From assembly GCA_963667425.1 (NCBI GenBank), contig OY763407.1:1178001-1242000 (forward strand): a DNA stretch of 64,000 bases, given 5' to 3'. Source of the DNA: G963667425 sp963667425 [NCBI: bacterium] (GTDB lineage: Bacteria > UBP6 > UBA1177). The notes beneath the pieces are model-generated. The model was given only the letters and a program-made list of their open reading frames with translations, did not search any database and was not told the DNA's origin. Position 1 is the first letter of the stretch, and the number at the start of each line of letters is the position of its first letter. Shown in pieces: positions 25,361-33,480 of the stretch. The translations under genes were made by a program, and so were the position numbers.

Positions 25361-26656
25361 ATGGTAAAAGCCGGTATTAGATGTGAAGACAGATATGCTA
25401 TGGAAAGAAGGGTTTCTATTATACCTAAACATGTTAAAAAACTTATCGAAGAGGGCATTAATGTTTCAGTTTACCCATCTTCAAAAAGAGTTTTTCCAGA
25501 TATCGAATATCAGAATGCCGGAGCACAACTTACAGAAGATCTTTCAGACTGTGATGTAATATTTGGAGTAAAAGAAGTTCCTATAAATGCTTTTGTGCCG
25601 AATAAGACATATGTTTTCTTCTCTCATACTATTAAAGGACAGGTTTACAATATGCCTTCACTTAAAAAGATGATGGAACTTAAATGTACCTTGATAGATT
25701 ATGAAAGAATAACCGAAAAAGGAAGGCGATTAATATTCTTCGGTAAATATGCAGGCCTTGCCGGAATGATAAACTCGCTCTGGTCGATGGGACTTAAATT
25801 AAAAGATGAAGGTTTTGACACCCCTTTTCTAAAACTTAAACAGGCTCATAAATATTCTTCCCTTGAAGAAGCAAAACAAGCAATATCCCAAGTTGGTCAG
25901 GATATCGCAGACTATGGGCTTCCACGTGAAGTTACACCTTTAACAGTAGGTTTTGCAGGTTATGGAAATGTTTCAGTGGGTGCACAGGAAATATTTTCTC
26001 TTCTTCCTGTAAAAGAAATTTCTCCAGAAGAACTTGAAGCCCTTTCAAAAAGAGAAAATCTGCCTTTAAATATTATTTACAAAGTTGTATTTCATGAAAA
26101 GCATCTTGTAAAACCAAAAGATTATGATGCCTCTTTTGAACTGTATGACTACTATAATTTCCCTGAAAAATATGAAAGTATTTTTGATCAGTACATACCT
26201 AAATTATCAATGCTCGTGAACTGTATTTTCTGGACAGAAAAATATCCCCGTTTAATTACAAAGAAAACCATAAACGAACTTTGGAGCAAAAATAAAAAGC
26301 TCAAAGTAGTCGGAGATATTTCATGTGATATAAATGGTTCCGTTGAAATAACTGAAAAAGCAACGGAAATAGAAAACCCTCTTTTCATATATGCCCCTGA
26401 AACAGGTAAAATATCCGAAGGTTATTCAGGAGACGGTATACTTGTTATGAGTGTAGATATTCTTCCAAGCGAACTTCCTAAAGAATCATCAGAAACATTC
26501 AGCAACGCACTTATGCCATTCCTTAAAGAAATTATGATAGCCGATTATTCTGCTGATTTCGATAACCTTAACCTTCCTGAACCGATACTTAATGCAGTTA
26601 TTCTTCACAAAGGTGAACTTACACCCGATTTTAAATATATGGAGAAATTTCTCTAA
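25361..26656 (+). CDS. Lysine-ketoglutarate reductase (saccharopine dehydrogenase, lysine-forming domain)
   Basis: The protein has 431 residues. The N-terminus KAGIRCEDRYAMERRVSIIPKHVKKL belongs to the alanine dehydrogenase/PNT-like fold. A Rossmann segment VGFAGYGNVSVGAQEIF lies at about residue 195, and KVVGDISCDINGSVEIT follows near 325. This is the arrangement of the N-terminal half of eukaryotic aminoadipate semialdehyde synthase. It condenses lysine with 2-oxoglutarate to saccharopine using NADPH. The next gene encodes the matching saccharopine dehydrogenase, which supports the assignment. RBS AAGGAG. Confidence 0.82.
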   Translation: MVKAGIRCEDRYAMERRVSIIPKHVKKLIEEGINVSVYPSSKRVFPDIEYQNAGAQLTEDLSDCDVIFGVKEVPINAFVPNKTYVFFSHTIKGQVYNMPSLKKMMELKCTLIDYERITEKGRRLIFFGKYAGLAGMINSLWSMGLKLKDEGFDTPFLKLKQAHKYSSLEEAKQAISQVGQDIADYGLPREVTPLTVGFAGYGNVSVGAQEIFSLLPVKEISPEELEALSKRENLPLNIIYKVVFHEKHLVKPKDYDASFELYDYYNFPEKYESIFDQYIPKLSMLVNCIFWTEKYPRLITKKTINELWSKNKKLKVVGDISCDINGSVEITEKATEIENPLFIYAPETGKISEGYSGDGILVMSVDILPSELPKESSETFSNALMPFLKEIMIADYSADFDNLNLPEPILNAVILHKGELTPDFKYMEKFL

Positions 26657-26739
26657 TATTCATTTTTTCTTTGATTGTTCATTTAAAAAAAATTATAACA
26701 TTAATGTGTGCCTTTAAAAATTGATATGGGAGAGATTAA

Positions 26740-28086
26740 ATGAAAAAAGTTCTCATTCTCGGAGCCGGACTTGTTGTAAAGCCTATGGTAACCTATCTTC
26801 TTGAAAATGGTTATGAAGTTACAGTAGCTAGTAGAAGAACTGTTGTGAGTGAACAAATGATTGATGGACATCCAAACGGCAGAGCTGTTGCCTGGGATGC
26901 TTCCGACATGAACGGATTAAGACCTATAGCAATGGAACAGGATCTTGTTGTCAGCCTTCTTCCTTATATTTACCATGTACAAGTTGCAAAACTCTGTATC
27001 GAACTTGGCAAAAATATGGTCACAACATCCTATGTAAAACCTGAAATGATGGAACTGGATGATGAATGTAAACAAAAAGAAATTATCATTCTTAACGAAT
27101 GCGGTCTTGATCCAGGTATCGACCATATGTCAGCAATGAGAGTTATAGACCACGTTAAAGCAAATAACGGCACAATAGAAGAATTCTATTCATTCTGCGG
27201 AGCTCTCCCTGCACCGGAATATGCAGACAATCCTTTTGGGTACAAATTTTCATGGAGTCCAAGAGGTGTTGTTATGGCAGGAAACAACTCGGCAAAATAC
27301 TACAGACACGGCAAAGTAGTTGACATTCCAACTGAAAATCTTTTTGCAAAACCAGGAAAAGTAAACTTTGAAGGGAAAATAGGAACACTTGACCTTTATC
27401 CTAACAGAGACTCAATATCATATATAGATATATACGGAATCAAGGGCACAAAAACAATGATGAGAGGAACATTCAGATTTAAGGGATGGTGTGAAAACAT
27501 TCATAATATGAAAAAACTCGGCGTTACCCTTGAGAAAGAATATGATTCAACAAATAAAACATATAAAGATTTCATAGCAGATCTTATTGGCGCAGGATGC
27601 AGCTGCGGTATAGAAGAGAAAACAGCAAAATTCCTTGGCCTTGAAAAAGATTCAACCGTTATGAAATCACTCAAATGGCTTGGCTATTTTGAAGACAATC
27701 AGATAAATCTCGGAAAGACAACAGCTCTTGACATTACAACCGAACTTATGAAATCAAAAATGATGCTCAGCAAAAATGAAATAGATCTCTGCATCATGCA
27801 GCATACATTTGTTGCAGATTATAACGGCAAAAAAGAAGTTATAAAATCAACACTTGAAGATTACGGTATAAAAAACGGTGACACATCAATAGCAAGAACA
27901 GTTGCTCTTCCGGCAGCAATAGCTGTAAAAATGATACTTGAAGGCAAAATAACCGAAAAGGGTGTTTTCAGACCTACAATACCGACAATATACAATCCTA
28001 TTCTTGACGAACTTGAAACACTTAACATCAAAATGGTAGAAACACACGGACTTTCAATCGATGAAATAGGAATTGAACTTGACTAA
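26740..28086 (+). CDS. Saccharopine dehydrogenase (glutamate-forming)
   Basis: The protein has 448 residues. The N-terminal Rossmann motif VLILGAGLVVKPMVTYL is followed by ECGLDPGIDHMSAMRVID, the saccharopine reductase signature, and TALDITTELMKSKM. It corresponds to the C-terminal half of aminoadipate semialdehyde synthase and to yeast Lys9. It oxidises saccharopine to glutamate and 2-aminoadipate semialdehyde. With the gene 83 bp upstream it forms a complete first stage of lysine degradation, or run in reverse of biosynthesis. The terminator after it closes the pair. Confidence 0.88.
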   Translation: MKKVLILGAGLVVKPMVTYLLENGYEVTVASRRTVVSEQMIDGHPNGRAVAWDASDMNGLRPIAMEQDLVVSLLPYIYHVQVAKLCIELGKNMVTTSYVKPEMMELDDECKQKEIIILNECGLDPGIDHMSAMRVIDHVKANNGTIEEFYSFCGALPAPEYADNPFGYKFSWSPRGVVMAGNNSAKYYRHGKVVDIPTENLFAKPGKVNFEGKIGTLDLYPNRDSISYIDIYGIKGTKTMMRGTFRFKGWCENIHNMKKLGVTLEKEYDSTNKTYKDFIADLIGAGCSCGIEEKTAKFLGLEKDSTVMKSLKWLGYFEDNQINLGKTTALDITTELMKSKMMLSKNEIDLCIMQHTFVADYNGKKEVIKSTLEDYGIKNGDTSIARTVALPAAIAVKMILEGKITEKGVFRPTIPTIYNPILDELETLNIKMVETHGLSIDEIGIELD

Positions 28087-28108
28087 ATAAAAATATCTGT
28101 TATTTTCT

Positions 28109-28136
28109 GAAGGCGGGATTATCCCGCCTTTTTTTT
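28109..28136 (+). terminator. Terminator after the saccharopine dehydrogenase gene
   Basis: The arms AAGGCGGGA and TCCCGCCTT enclose TTA and run straight into eight T residues. This is a strong intrinsic terminator 20 bp before the next start codon. Confidence 0.93.
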
Positions 28137-28155
28137 ATTTTTTTGAGGGGTTTTT

Positions 28156-29889
28156 ATGAAAAAGTTATTTCTATTATTAATTGGAGCTGTTTTTGTTTTA
28201 ACTGCGTGTGATGACGCTACAGGAATTAAAAATGATACCGATCTTTTAACAGCTGATGACGACACCGTTTTAAATGATACAGACATAGAAGAAAACGACA
28301 TTGAAAACGAAGACAATGATGCCGTATCAGACACAGATCTTGCAGATGAAGAAAACGACACTGAAAACGAAGACAGTGACATCACACCACTTGATGAAGA
28401 TTCTGAAATAGATGAAGACACAGTGACAGAAGAAGAAAACGACATAGAAACAGAAGACAGCGACGTTGTAGTAGACGAAGAAGCAGATACTGAAGCAGAC
28501 GAAGACACAGCAACTCCTGATGAAGATTCTGTAATTGGAGAATGCGATTCATACGAATCAGAAACAGTATTAATAAAAAATGGATCTTTCACAAAATGGT
28601 CAGAAGGAAAACCGGATTCATGGGTTGGAGTAAAAACAAGCCTTTCATCAATATCAAACTCTCTTGATGGAAAAAGTTGTGGAGGCAGTGTTGAGCTCAT
28701 CAACAATGCAGACAAAAACTTAAGATTTACAACAGCAGCACAGGCAATGAAACATGGAAAATACAACTGTTCATATTTTGTAAAAGGAACCGGCGAAATA
28801 AGAAATGCATACTATGATGGAGACGGTTTCTCAAACTACTCATCATACATTCCAGCAGACACAGAATGGAAAGAACTGACATATTCATTCAACCTTGCAG
28901 ATGACATAGCTGACGGATTTGAACTTATATTCTCATTAAGAAACACAGGCGAAACAGCAGGAATACTTCTTGATAACGTAAAATGCACAAGAGCCCCTGA
29001 ATATTGTGACACAACAACCTGTGATGAATGGGAAGAGTGCAGCAACACAGAAGAAAAATGTATACCCCTTGAAGAAAGATGCAATGAAAACAGCGACTGT
29101 AACGAATGGGAAGAATGTAACAATGAACATTACTGCGTTCCAGCTCAGGGAAAATGCAATACAACTGCCGACTGCCCGTATCCAGGAGAAACTCCAAAAT
29201 GCGATACAGCAAACCATACATGTGTAGCAGGGGATCCATGTGAAAACGTTACCTGTGACGAATGGAAGGAATGCAAGCCGGAAACAGCGCTCTGCGTACT
29301 CTCTGAAAACAGATGCATAAAAACTACAGACTGTCTCGGAACACTTCCGGCATGTGACACAGCAAACCACACATGCGTATCAGCCAACAACGCAGTAAAC
29401 GTTATACCAAACGGTTCATTTGAAGCCTGGGATGTATACTCAATACCTTATTATGGTGATAATTTAATCCCCGATTACTGGTATGGAATAAACTTTACAG
29501 GAGACGACAACACAGGAAATACCGAAATAGACCCGGCTGCAATAATTCAAAGTACAGATGCCCACACAGGCAGCTATGCACTTAAAATAAATTTTCCTGG
29601 AATGCCCGCAGAAAGATTTACATCCGAAGGAGTTGATATTCCACTTGGAAATTACTCATGCCACTACTTTGTTAAAGGAAAAGGCGATTTCCGTCACCGC
29701 TGGTATTCAAAACTCGGATGGGCAACAAATACAGACTTTACAAGCATCGATTCCGTAAATTGGATTGAAGTTCCATTTACAATGAATTTTACAGGACAGG
29801 CAACAGATTTCAGATTCATCTTTTATGTAAGCAACACCGATAACGATAACCAGATAATCATAGACGATCTAGTCTGCACCAGAAATTAA
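28156..29889 (+). CDS. Large Cys-rich lipoprotein with two carbohydrate-binding-like domains
   Basis: The protein has 577 residues. The signal ends in LTAC (lipobox, Asp at +2). Residues about 25-135 are an acidic D/E/N/T linker with repeated EENDxENEDSD units. Domain A (about 137-283) and domain B (about 400-577) are related beta-sandwiches of the CBM4/9 type: each begins NGSF..W and ends ILLDNVKCTR or IIDDLVCTR, with CSYFVKG or CHYFVKG in the middle. Between them lie Cys-rich modules with CDEWEEC and CDTANHTCV repeats. It is probably surface-exposed and may bind polysaccharide. No catalytic motif was seen. Confidence 0.7.
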   Translation: MKKLFLLLIGAVFVLTACDDATGIKNDTDLLTADDDTVLNDTDIEENDIENEDNDAVSDTDLADEENDTENEDSDITPLDEDSEIDEDTVTEEENDIETEDSDVVVDEEADTEADEDTATPDEDSVIGECDSYESETVLIKNGSFTKWSEGKPDSWVGVKTSLSSISNSLDGKSCGGSVELINNADKNLRFTTAAQAMKHGKYNCSYFVKGTGEIRNAYYDGDGFSNYSSYIPADTEWKELTYSFNLADDIADGFELIFSLRNTGETAGILLDNVKCTRAPEYCDTTTCDEWEECSNTEEKCIPLEERCNENSDCNEWEECNNEHYCVPAQGKCNTTADCPYPGETPKCDTANHTCVAGDPCENVTCDEWKECKPETALCVLSENRCIKTTDCLGTLPACDTANHTCVSANNAVNVIPNGSFEAWDVYSIPYYGDNLIPDYWYGINFTGDDNTGNTEIDPAAIIQSTDAHTGSYALKINFPGMPAERFTSEGVDIPLGNYSCHYFVKGKGDFRHRWYSKLGWATNTDFTSIDSVNWIEVPFTMNFTGQATDFRFIFYVSNTDNDNQIIIDDLVCTRN

Positions 29890-29990
29890 TTATTCTCATC
29901 TATTTGTGTAAACCAGTCTTACAATTAAATATAACTCATTAACCGTTACTCTTCATCTATATAAATTGCCGCATTCAATTCTCAATCATC

Positions 29991-30199
29991 TTGCCTGAGT
30001 AAAAAAGTGAATTACTTTGCCAAATTCATGCCTACCTGAGCATAACCATGCCTTACTTTGCATAAATTCCTGTTTACCTGAGCATAATCGTGCCTTACTT
30101 TGCATAAATTCCTGTTTACCTGAGCATAAAAGTCATTTACTTTGCACAAAGTCCTCTTTACCTTAGTAAAAAACTGCTTCACCAAGCATCTTTACATCT
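29991..30199. repeat. 21-bp tandem repeat (about 10 units)
   Basis: Ten units of about 21 bp run head to tail. They alternate between a TTACTTTGCATAAA type and a TTACCTGAGCATAA type, which makes a 42-bp higher-order period. The central units are nearly identical and the edge units decay. One central unit is 20 bp. On the minus strand a frame through the best-conserved units encodes the 14-residue repeat LCSGKQEFMQSKAR. A TGA upstream and no start site argue against a gene. Confidence 0.85.
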
Positions 30200-30344
30200 A
30201 TTATTATACATTTTTCTCTTTCTTTTATACATTTAAGACTTCAAATGACTTATAAAGAGACAAATTAGAAATAAAAGGAAGAAAAGGCAGCAATGATTTA
30301 AAAAGAAGACTTGGGTTATAGAGTTAAATATTTAGGGGCGAATT

Positions 30345-30365
30345 GGTGTGATTGACCTTTGGCTG
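30345..30365. repeat. Copy 2 of the dispersed TTGACCTTTGGCTG repeat
   Basis: GGTGTGATTGACCTTTGGCTG abuts the stop codon of the minus-strand barrel-protein gene. It is the direct-orientation partner of the copy at 19487-19507. Confidence 0.55.
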
Positions 30366-30935
30366 TTAGTTATAAGTTGCAGTAAATAAAACACCGCCAC
30401 CAATAAAGCTTGAAGAACCATCACCAACTTTAGGATTATAAAAAAACTGACCAGCAACACCAAGACCCCAATTATCACTTACCCACCATTCTTTACCAGC
30501 GGCAAAGTTCATTGAAAATCCCCAGTCAGATGATAAATCTTCATCACTACCATCAATATCAAACGAAACATATCCAGCACCTAAAGAACCAGTAACATAA
30601 ACATTTACAGGCATAAAATAATAAGTTGCACCAACACCAAACCCGTAAAAATTCATACTGCCATCAAGAGCTATATCAGTGGCACTATATTCAGGATCTT
30701 TTGCCACTGAACCATATAGATCTGCATTTATAATAAGATTTTCAGCAACAGCACCGCCAATCCCAATTGTTGTAATACCTGACATTCCAGAAAAACTCTC
30801 ATCTTCAAAAAGAGATGAATAACCAATTCCGGTAGTTAATCTTAAATAAAAACCATCATGCTCATGGACACCGTCAGCCGCAGAAACAACGAAAGGAAAA
30901 GCTAATAAAACCAAAATAAAAAGTCTGTTTTTCAT
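30366..30935 (-). CDS. Outer membrane beta-barrel protein
   Basis: The protein has 189 residues from ATG 30935, chosen because GGAGGATTTT precedes it and the signal peptide MKNRLFILVLLAFPFVVSA starts there. The mature part has alternating aromatic/Gly beta strands (FYLRLTTGIGYSSLF, MNFYGFGVGATYYFMPVNVYVTGSLGAGY, WGLGVAGQFFYN and a final GVLFTATYN), typical of an 8-strand OmpW/OmpA-like barrel. Expression is probably controlled by the divergent XRE regulator through the two operators upstream. Confidence 0.78.
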   Translation of the reverse strand: MKNRLFILVLLAFPFVVSAADGVHEHDGFYLRLTTGIGYSSLFEDESFSGMSGITTIGIGGAVAENLIINADLYGSVAKDPEYSATDIALDGSMNFYGFGVGATYYFMPVNVYVTGSLGAGYVSFDIDGSDEDLSSDWGFSMNFAAGKEWWVSDNWGLGVAGQFFYNPKVGDGSSSFIGGGVLFTATYN

Positions 30936-30960
30936 AAAATCCTCCATAAAATAAAAACAT

Positions 30961-30978
30961 TGTTGGCTATAAACTACA
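30961..30978. promoter_or_regulatory. Operator copy 1 between the barrel protein and XRE genes
   Basis: TGTTGGCTATAAACTACA covers the -10 region of the barrel-protein promoter. It matches the copy at 31004-31021 in 17 of 18 bases. Binding here should repress. Confidence 0.65.
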
Positions 30979-30998
30979 CTAAAAGCATCAACTGTCAA
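30971..30998 (-). promoter_or_regulatory. Promoter of the barrel-protein gene
   Basis: Minus strand TTGACA (30993-30998), 16 bp, TAGTTT (30971-30976). The -10 lies inside operator copy 1, and copy 2 sits just upstream of the -35. Confidence 0.6.
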
Positions 30999-31003
30999 GT
31001 TTT

Positions 31004-31021
31004 TGTTGGCTATAGACTACA
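31004..31021. promoter_or_regulatory. Operator copy 2 between the barrel protein and XRE genes
   Basis: TGTTGGCTATAGACTACA is an imperfect palindrome (TGTnGnCTATAGnCnACA). Its centre is 43 bp from copy 1. It lies upstream of the barrel-protein -35 and in the promoter region of the XRE gene. The form recalls C-boxes of restriction-modification controller proteins. Confidence 0.65.
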
Positions 31022-31053
31022 GATTTTTTATAGACATTTAGTATTGTTGCAGC

Positions 31054-31263
31054 ATGAGTAGTGTACAGGATAAATTTACAGAAAAGCTTATTTATTTCAG
31101 GAAACAGAAAAATCTATCTCAATCCAAACTTGCCATTTTAAGCGGAGTAGACAGAGCATTTCTTTCTAAAATAGAATCAAAGCAGGCTGTACCTACAATT
31201 CTCACACTTGAAAAGCTTGCGAATGCACTTGAAATAGAAGTTAAAGAGTTTTTTGAGGGGTAA
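31054..31263 (+). CDS. Small XRE/Cro-type HTH regulator (controller-protein-like)
   Basis: The protein has 69 residues, all one helix-turn-helix domain: LIYFRKQKNLSQSKLAILSG with recognition helix VDRAFLSKIESKQAVPTILTL, then LEKLANALEIEVKEFFEG. Length and layout match restriction-modification C proteins and similar small Cro-like regulators, which act as dimers. It is divergent from the barrel-protein gene, and two matching 18-bp operators lie between them. No restriction or methyltransferase gene is nearby. Confidence 0.88.
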   Translation: MSSVQDKFTEKLIYFRKQKNLSQSKLAILSGVDRAFLSKIESKQAVPTILTLEKLANALEIEVKEFFEG

Positions 31264-31336
31264 TTGAGCAAATTAGAAAATGGAATCTAAGCACCGGCAC
31301 GAACTAATCAGATTGAAATATTTAATCTATGCTATT

Positions 31337-33217
31337 TTATTTTTCAAGACTCTTTTTTATATATTTCTGATCAGGATGATTTCTGAGATTTTGATGCAGC
31401 ATTTCAAGCTTGTCCTGATCAAGCAAAGGGTTAATATAATTATTTCTTAGAGAATCCGGTTTTCTGTTTAAGATTTCAGCAAGTTCCCTTATTGTCAAAT
31501 AACGTTCTTCGCATAACATTAAAATAGTCTCTTCCATTACTGTTTTATCAACCTTTTTTTTAGCTGAAATTTCTTCCACTTCTTTTTTTAATTTATCTAT
31601 CTCTCTCTGCGTATCGAAATGTTCGGAGCTTTTTCCCAAATGTTCGGAGCTTTTTCCCAAATGTTCGGAGCTTTTTCCCAAATGTTCGGAGCTAAAAAGT
31701 TCAGACTCAATGTTTATCGGATCATTCCCAGGAAGAAAATAGTAGGTTGAGCGTCCCTGTCCACTGGAATCAAGAAGTTTTTTGTCAACAAGTTTATGAA
31801 GATTTTTTGTAATATCAGAAGAATGTTCCATTGATAACTCAAGCAATCTTTTATGTGTCACACATCCTTCATTTAATGCCGTAACTAAAGCGATTCTATC
31901 AATTTCGTTTAATTTTGAAAACTGGCTTGGAAATTTTGCCTTAATCTCATCAAGAGAGTCAGTAGGAAGAAGATTTTCCATTCTCAATGTAAGAATAGTT
32001 TGCTCATAATCCCCTGTTTTCTGCTCAAAGTCAGGATATTTCCATGACTGACTTTCCCACCCATTAATTATTTTCGGAAAACCTGAGCCAGCTTGCTCAC
32101 CAAAGCCGATAAGTTGAAACATTTTTTGAAGTTTTCTATTTCTTGAGTCGCTTAAACCTCCTCGTTTAACATCATCAACAGGAACTCTTGACAAGCCTGG
32201 ATTCCTAAATCCAAAAAGATCAGGGCGTTTTACTACAAGTATAGAAACTCGTCCATTATAATCAGCATGAATAAGTGTATTTACGAAAGCTTCTCTGATA
32301 GCTTCATGCACAGGTGTATCATCTATCCTGTTTCCACCTTCAAGCTTGAATGGAATTTTTAACCCTTCATACAATTTTAGAATAACAATGCTGTAGAAAT
32401 CAAAAAGGTTTCCTGACCACATAAAATCGGTTGTAATTCTGTCTACCCATCTGTTTTCTGTAATTGCTCTTGGCCGTTCCTGATAGTCAACACAATAATT
32501 AGGAACTGCTTCAAGAATTGACCTAAGTTTTCCAAACATCAAAAGACCTGCAAGAGTCAATCCTTCTTTTCCAGAAGCCCGATCTTTTGCATAACCACCT
32601 AAATTTCTAAGAAATTCTTTAGCATCAAGGCCTAAAAAAGGGTGTGAAGGGCTCCTGTTTTGGAATATATTCATATATTTTTTCAAAGAATTGTGATCTA
32701 TATCATCCATACTAAAATCTTCAAAAATTTTGCTGTCTTTTGATTCGTCTATCTTATCAGCAATCATCCTGTCGATATGCTCTTTACTGCATCTGTAATC
32801 ACCTTCGTAATTTCTGATAAAAGTTCCTGTGTATGGATTTTGACCGACAAAAACAGGCCTTTGCTTTCTGTTTGCCTGCGGTATATCAATTCTGATTATC
32901 CTTTTTTCTTCAATATTTAAAATTTCAATGTTCTTTTCTGAAAGTATGTTAACACTGATTTTTTCATGGTTATTTAAAGTGTCCCATAAATCTTTTTTAA
33001 GTTTTTCAGGGTTTGTTATACCATGAATCTGAAACTTATCATCTTTCTGTTCAACACCAAGAAAAATAACTCTGCCTGATGTATTTGCCATTGAGGAGTA
33101 TGATTCCCAGAGATTTTTGGGAACTTCCCCTGAACCATCTCGTCCGGCAGCTTTTTTACATTCAAGATCAAAATCTTCTCTGATTCCCTGGAAATCTATT
33201 TCACCCTGATAACGCAT
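31337..33217 (-). CDS. AlbA_2/Schlafen-type ATP-binding regulator
   Basis: The protein has 626 residues. The N-terminal AlbA_2 (Schlafen-like, formerly divergent AAA-4) domain shows DFDLECKKAAG, SSMANTSGRVIFLGVE and FIRNYEGDYRCSKEHIDRMI. A central ATPase-C-like region has HEAIREAFVNTLIHADY and GFRNPGLSRVP, resembling GHKL-type sequence. Winged-helix segments follow (GCVTHKRLLELSMEHSSDITKNLHKLVDKKLL). Three exact copies of SEHLGKS plus a partial fourth form a linker before a coiled coil and a last winged helix. Such proteins are putative transcriptional regulators, and some act in defence. Target unknown. Confidence 0.8.
   Translation of the reverse strand: MRYQGEIDFQGIREDFDLECKKAAGRDGSGEVPKNLWESYSSMANTSGRVIFLGVEQKDDKFQIHGITNPEKLKKDLWDTLNNHEKISVNILSEKNIEILNIEEKRIIRIDIPQANRKQRPVFVGQNPYTGTFIRNYEGDYRCSKEHIDRMIADKIDESKDSKIFEDFSMDDIDHNSLKKYMNIFQNRSPSHPFLGLDAKEFLRNLGGYAKDRASGKEGLTLAGLLMFGKLRSILEAVPNYCVDYQERPRAITENRWVDRITTDFMWSGNLFDFYSIVILKLYEGLKIPFKLEGGNRIDDTPVHEAIREAFVNTLIHADYNGRVSILVVKRPDLFGFRNPGLSRVPVDDVKRGGLSDSRNRKLQKMFQLIGFGEQAGSGFPKIINGWESQSWKYPDFEQKTGDYEQTILTLRMENLLPTDSLDEIKAKFPSQFSKLNEIDRIALVTALNEGCVTHKRLLELSMEHSSDITKNLHKLVDKKLLDSSGQGRSTYYFLPGNDPINIESELFSSEHLGKSSEHLGKSSEHLGKSSEHFDTQREIDKLKKEVEEISAKKKVDKTVMEETILMLCEERYLTIRELAEILNRKPDSLRNNYINPLLDQDKLEMLHQNLRNHPDQKYIKKSLEK
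31617..31693. repeat. In-frame 21-bp perfect tandem repeat
   Basis: Three exact 21-bp units (31617-31637, 31638-31658, 31659-31679) and a 14-bp partial fourth encode the SEHLGKS linker of the Schlafen-like protein. Unit identity at DNA level points to recent slippage, which keeps the reading frame. Confidence 0.92.
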
Positions 33218-33340
33218 GTTGAAAGCTCCTCATTGATTCCGAATATCGTGTCAGTGTCGTCACAGTCAATACTTTTTCTTCAATCTTAATATATCAGTCC
33301 ACTATTAAAATTCAAACATTTATTATAAAAATTAATCTCA

Positions 33341-33362
33341 GGATAGACACACGGGTCTATCC
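33341..33362. repeat. REP-like palindrome
   Basis: GGATAGAC and GTCTATCC form an 8-bp stem around ACACGG. It is followed by CTACAAAAG and has no clean T-tail, so it looks more like a dispersed palindromic element than a terminator. It stands between the divergent Schlafen-like and argS genes. Confidence 0.5.
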
Positions 33363-33412
33363 CTACAAAAGAAAAAAATCCTTTCCAAGAATCTTCCCAC
33401 TTTTTTCTAATC

Positions 33413-33440
33413 TTGTAAAAAAAACACTCATGGTTATAAT
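33413..33440 (+). promoter_or_regulatory. Promoter of argS-rpoH
   Basis: TTGTAA (33413-33418), 16 bp, TATAAT (33435-33440), 40 bp upstream of the argS ATG. Confidence 0.6.
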
Positions 33441-33480
33441 GACGCTGTTTTTTATCTGTTTTATCAAATTTGGGGTGTTT

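Larger units (their letters stand above)
29890..30365. other. Gene-free interval
   Basis: No convincing gene lies here. The interval holds a 21-bp minisatellite (29991-30199), a purine-rich stretch and the dispersed TTGACCTTTGGCTG repeat at its right edge. No terminator hairpin was seen after the lipoprotein gene. Confidence 0.6.

Noticed and set aside
28156-29400. Open frames on the opposite strand and in other frames of the large lipoprotein
   Set aside because: They mirror the biased Asp/Glu/Cys codons of the plus-strand gene and lack ribosome sites and protein-like composition.
29991-30199. CRISPR array
   Set aside because: All units are repeats of each other with no unique spacers and no cas genes nearby.
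31054-33217. Restriction-modification or toxin-antitoxin locus next to the XRE regulator
   Set aside because: No methyltransferase, nuclease or toxin-like gene is present. The neighbouring Schlafen-like gene has its own start region and is not overlapping.
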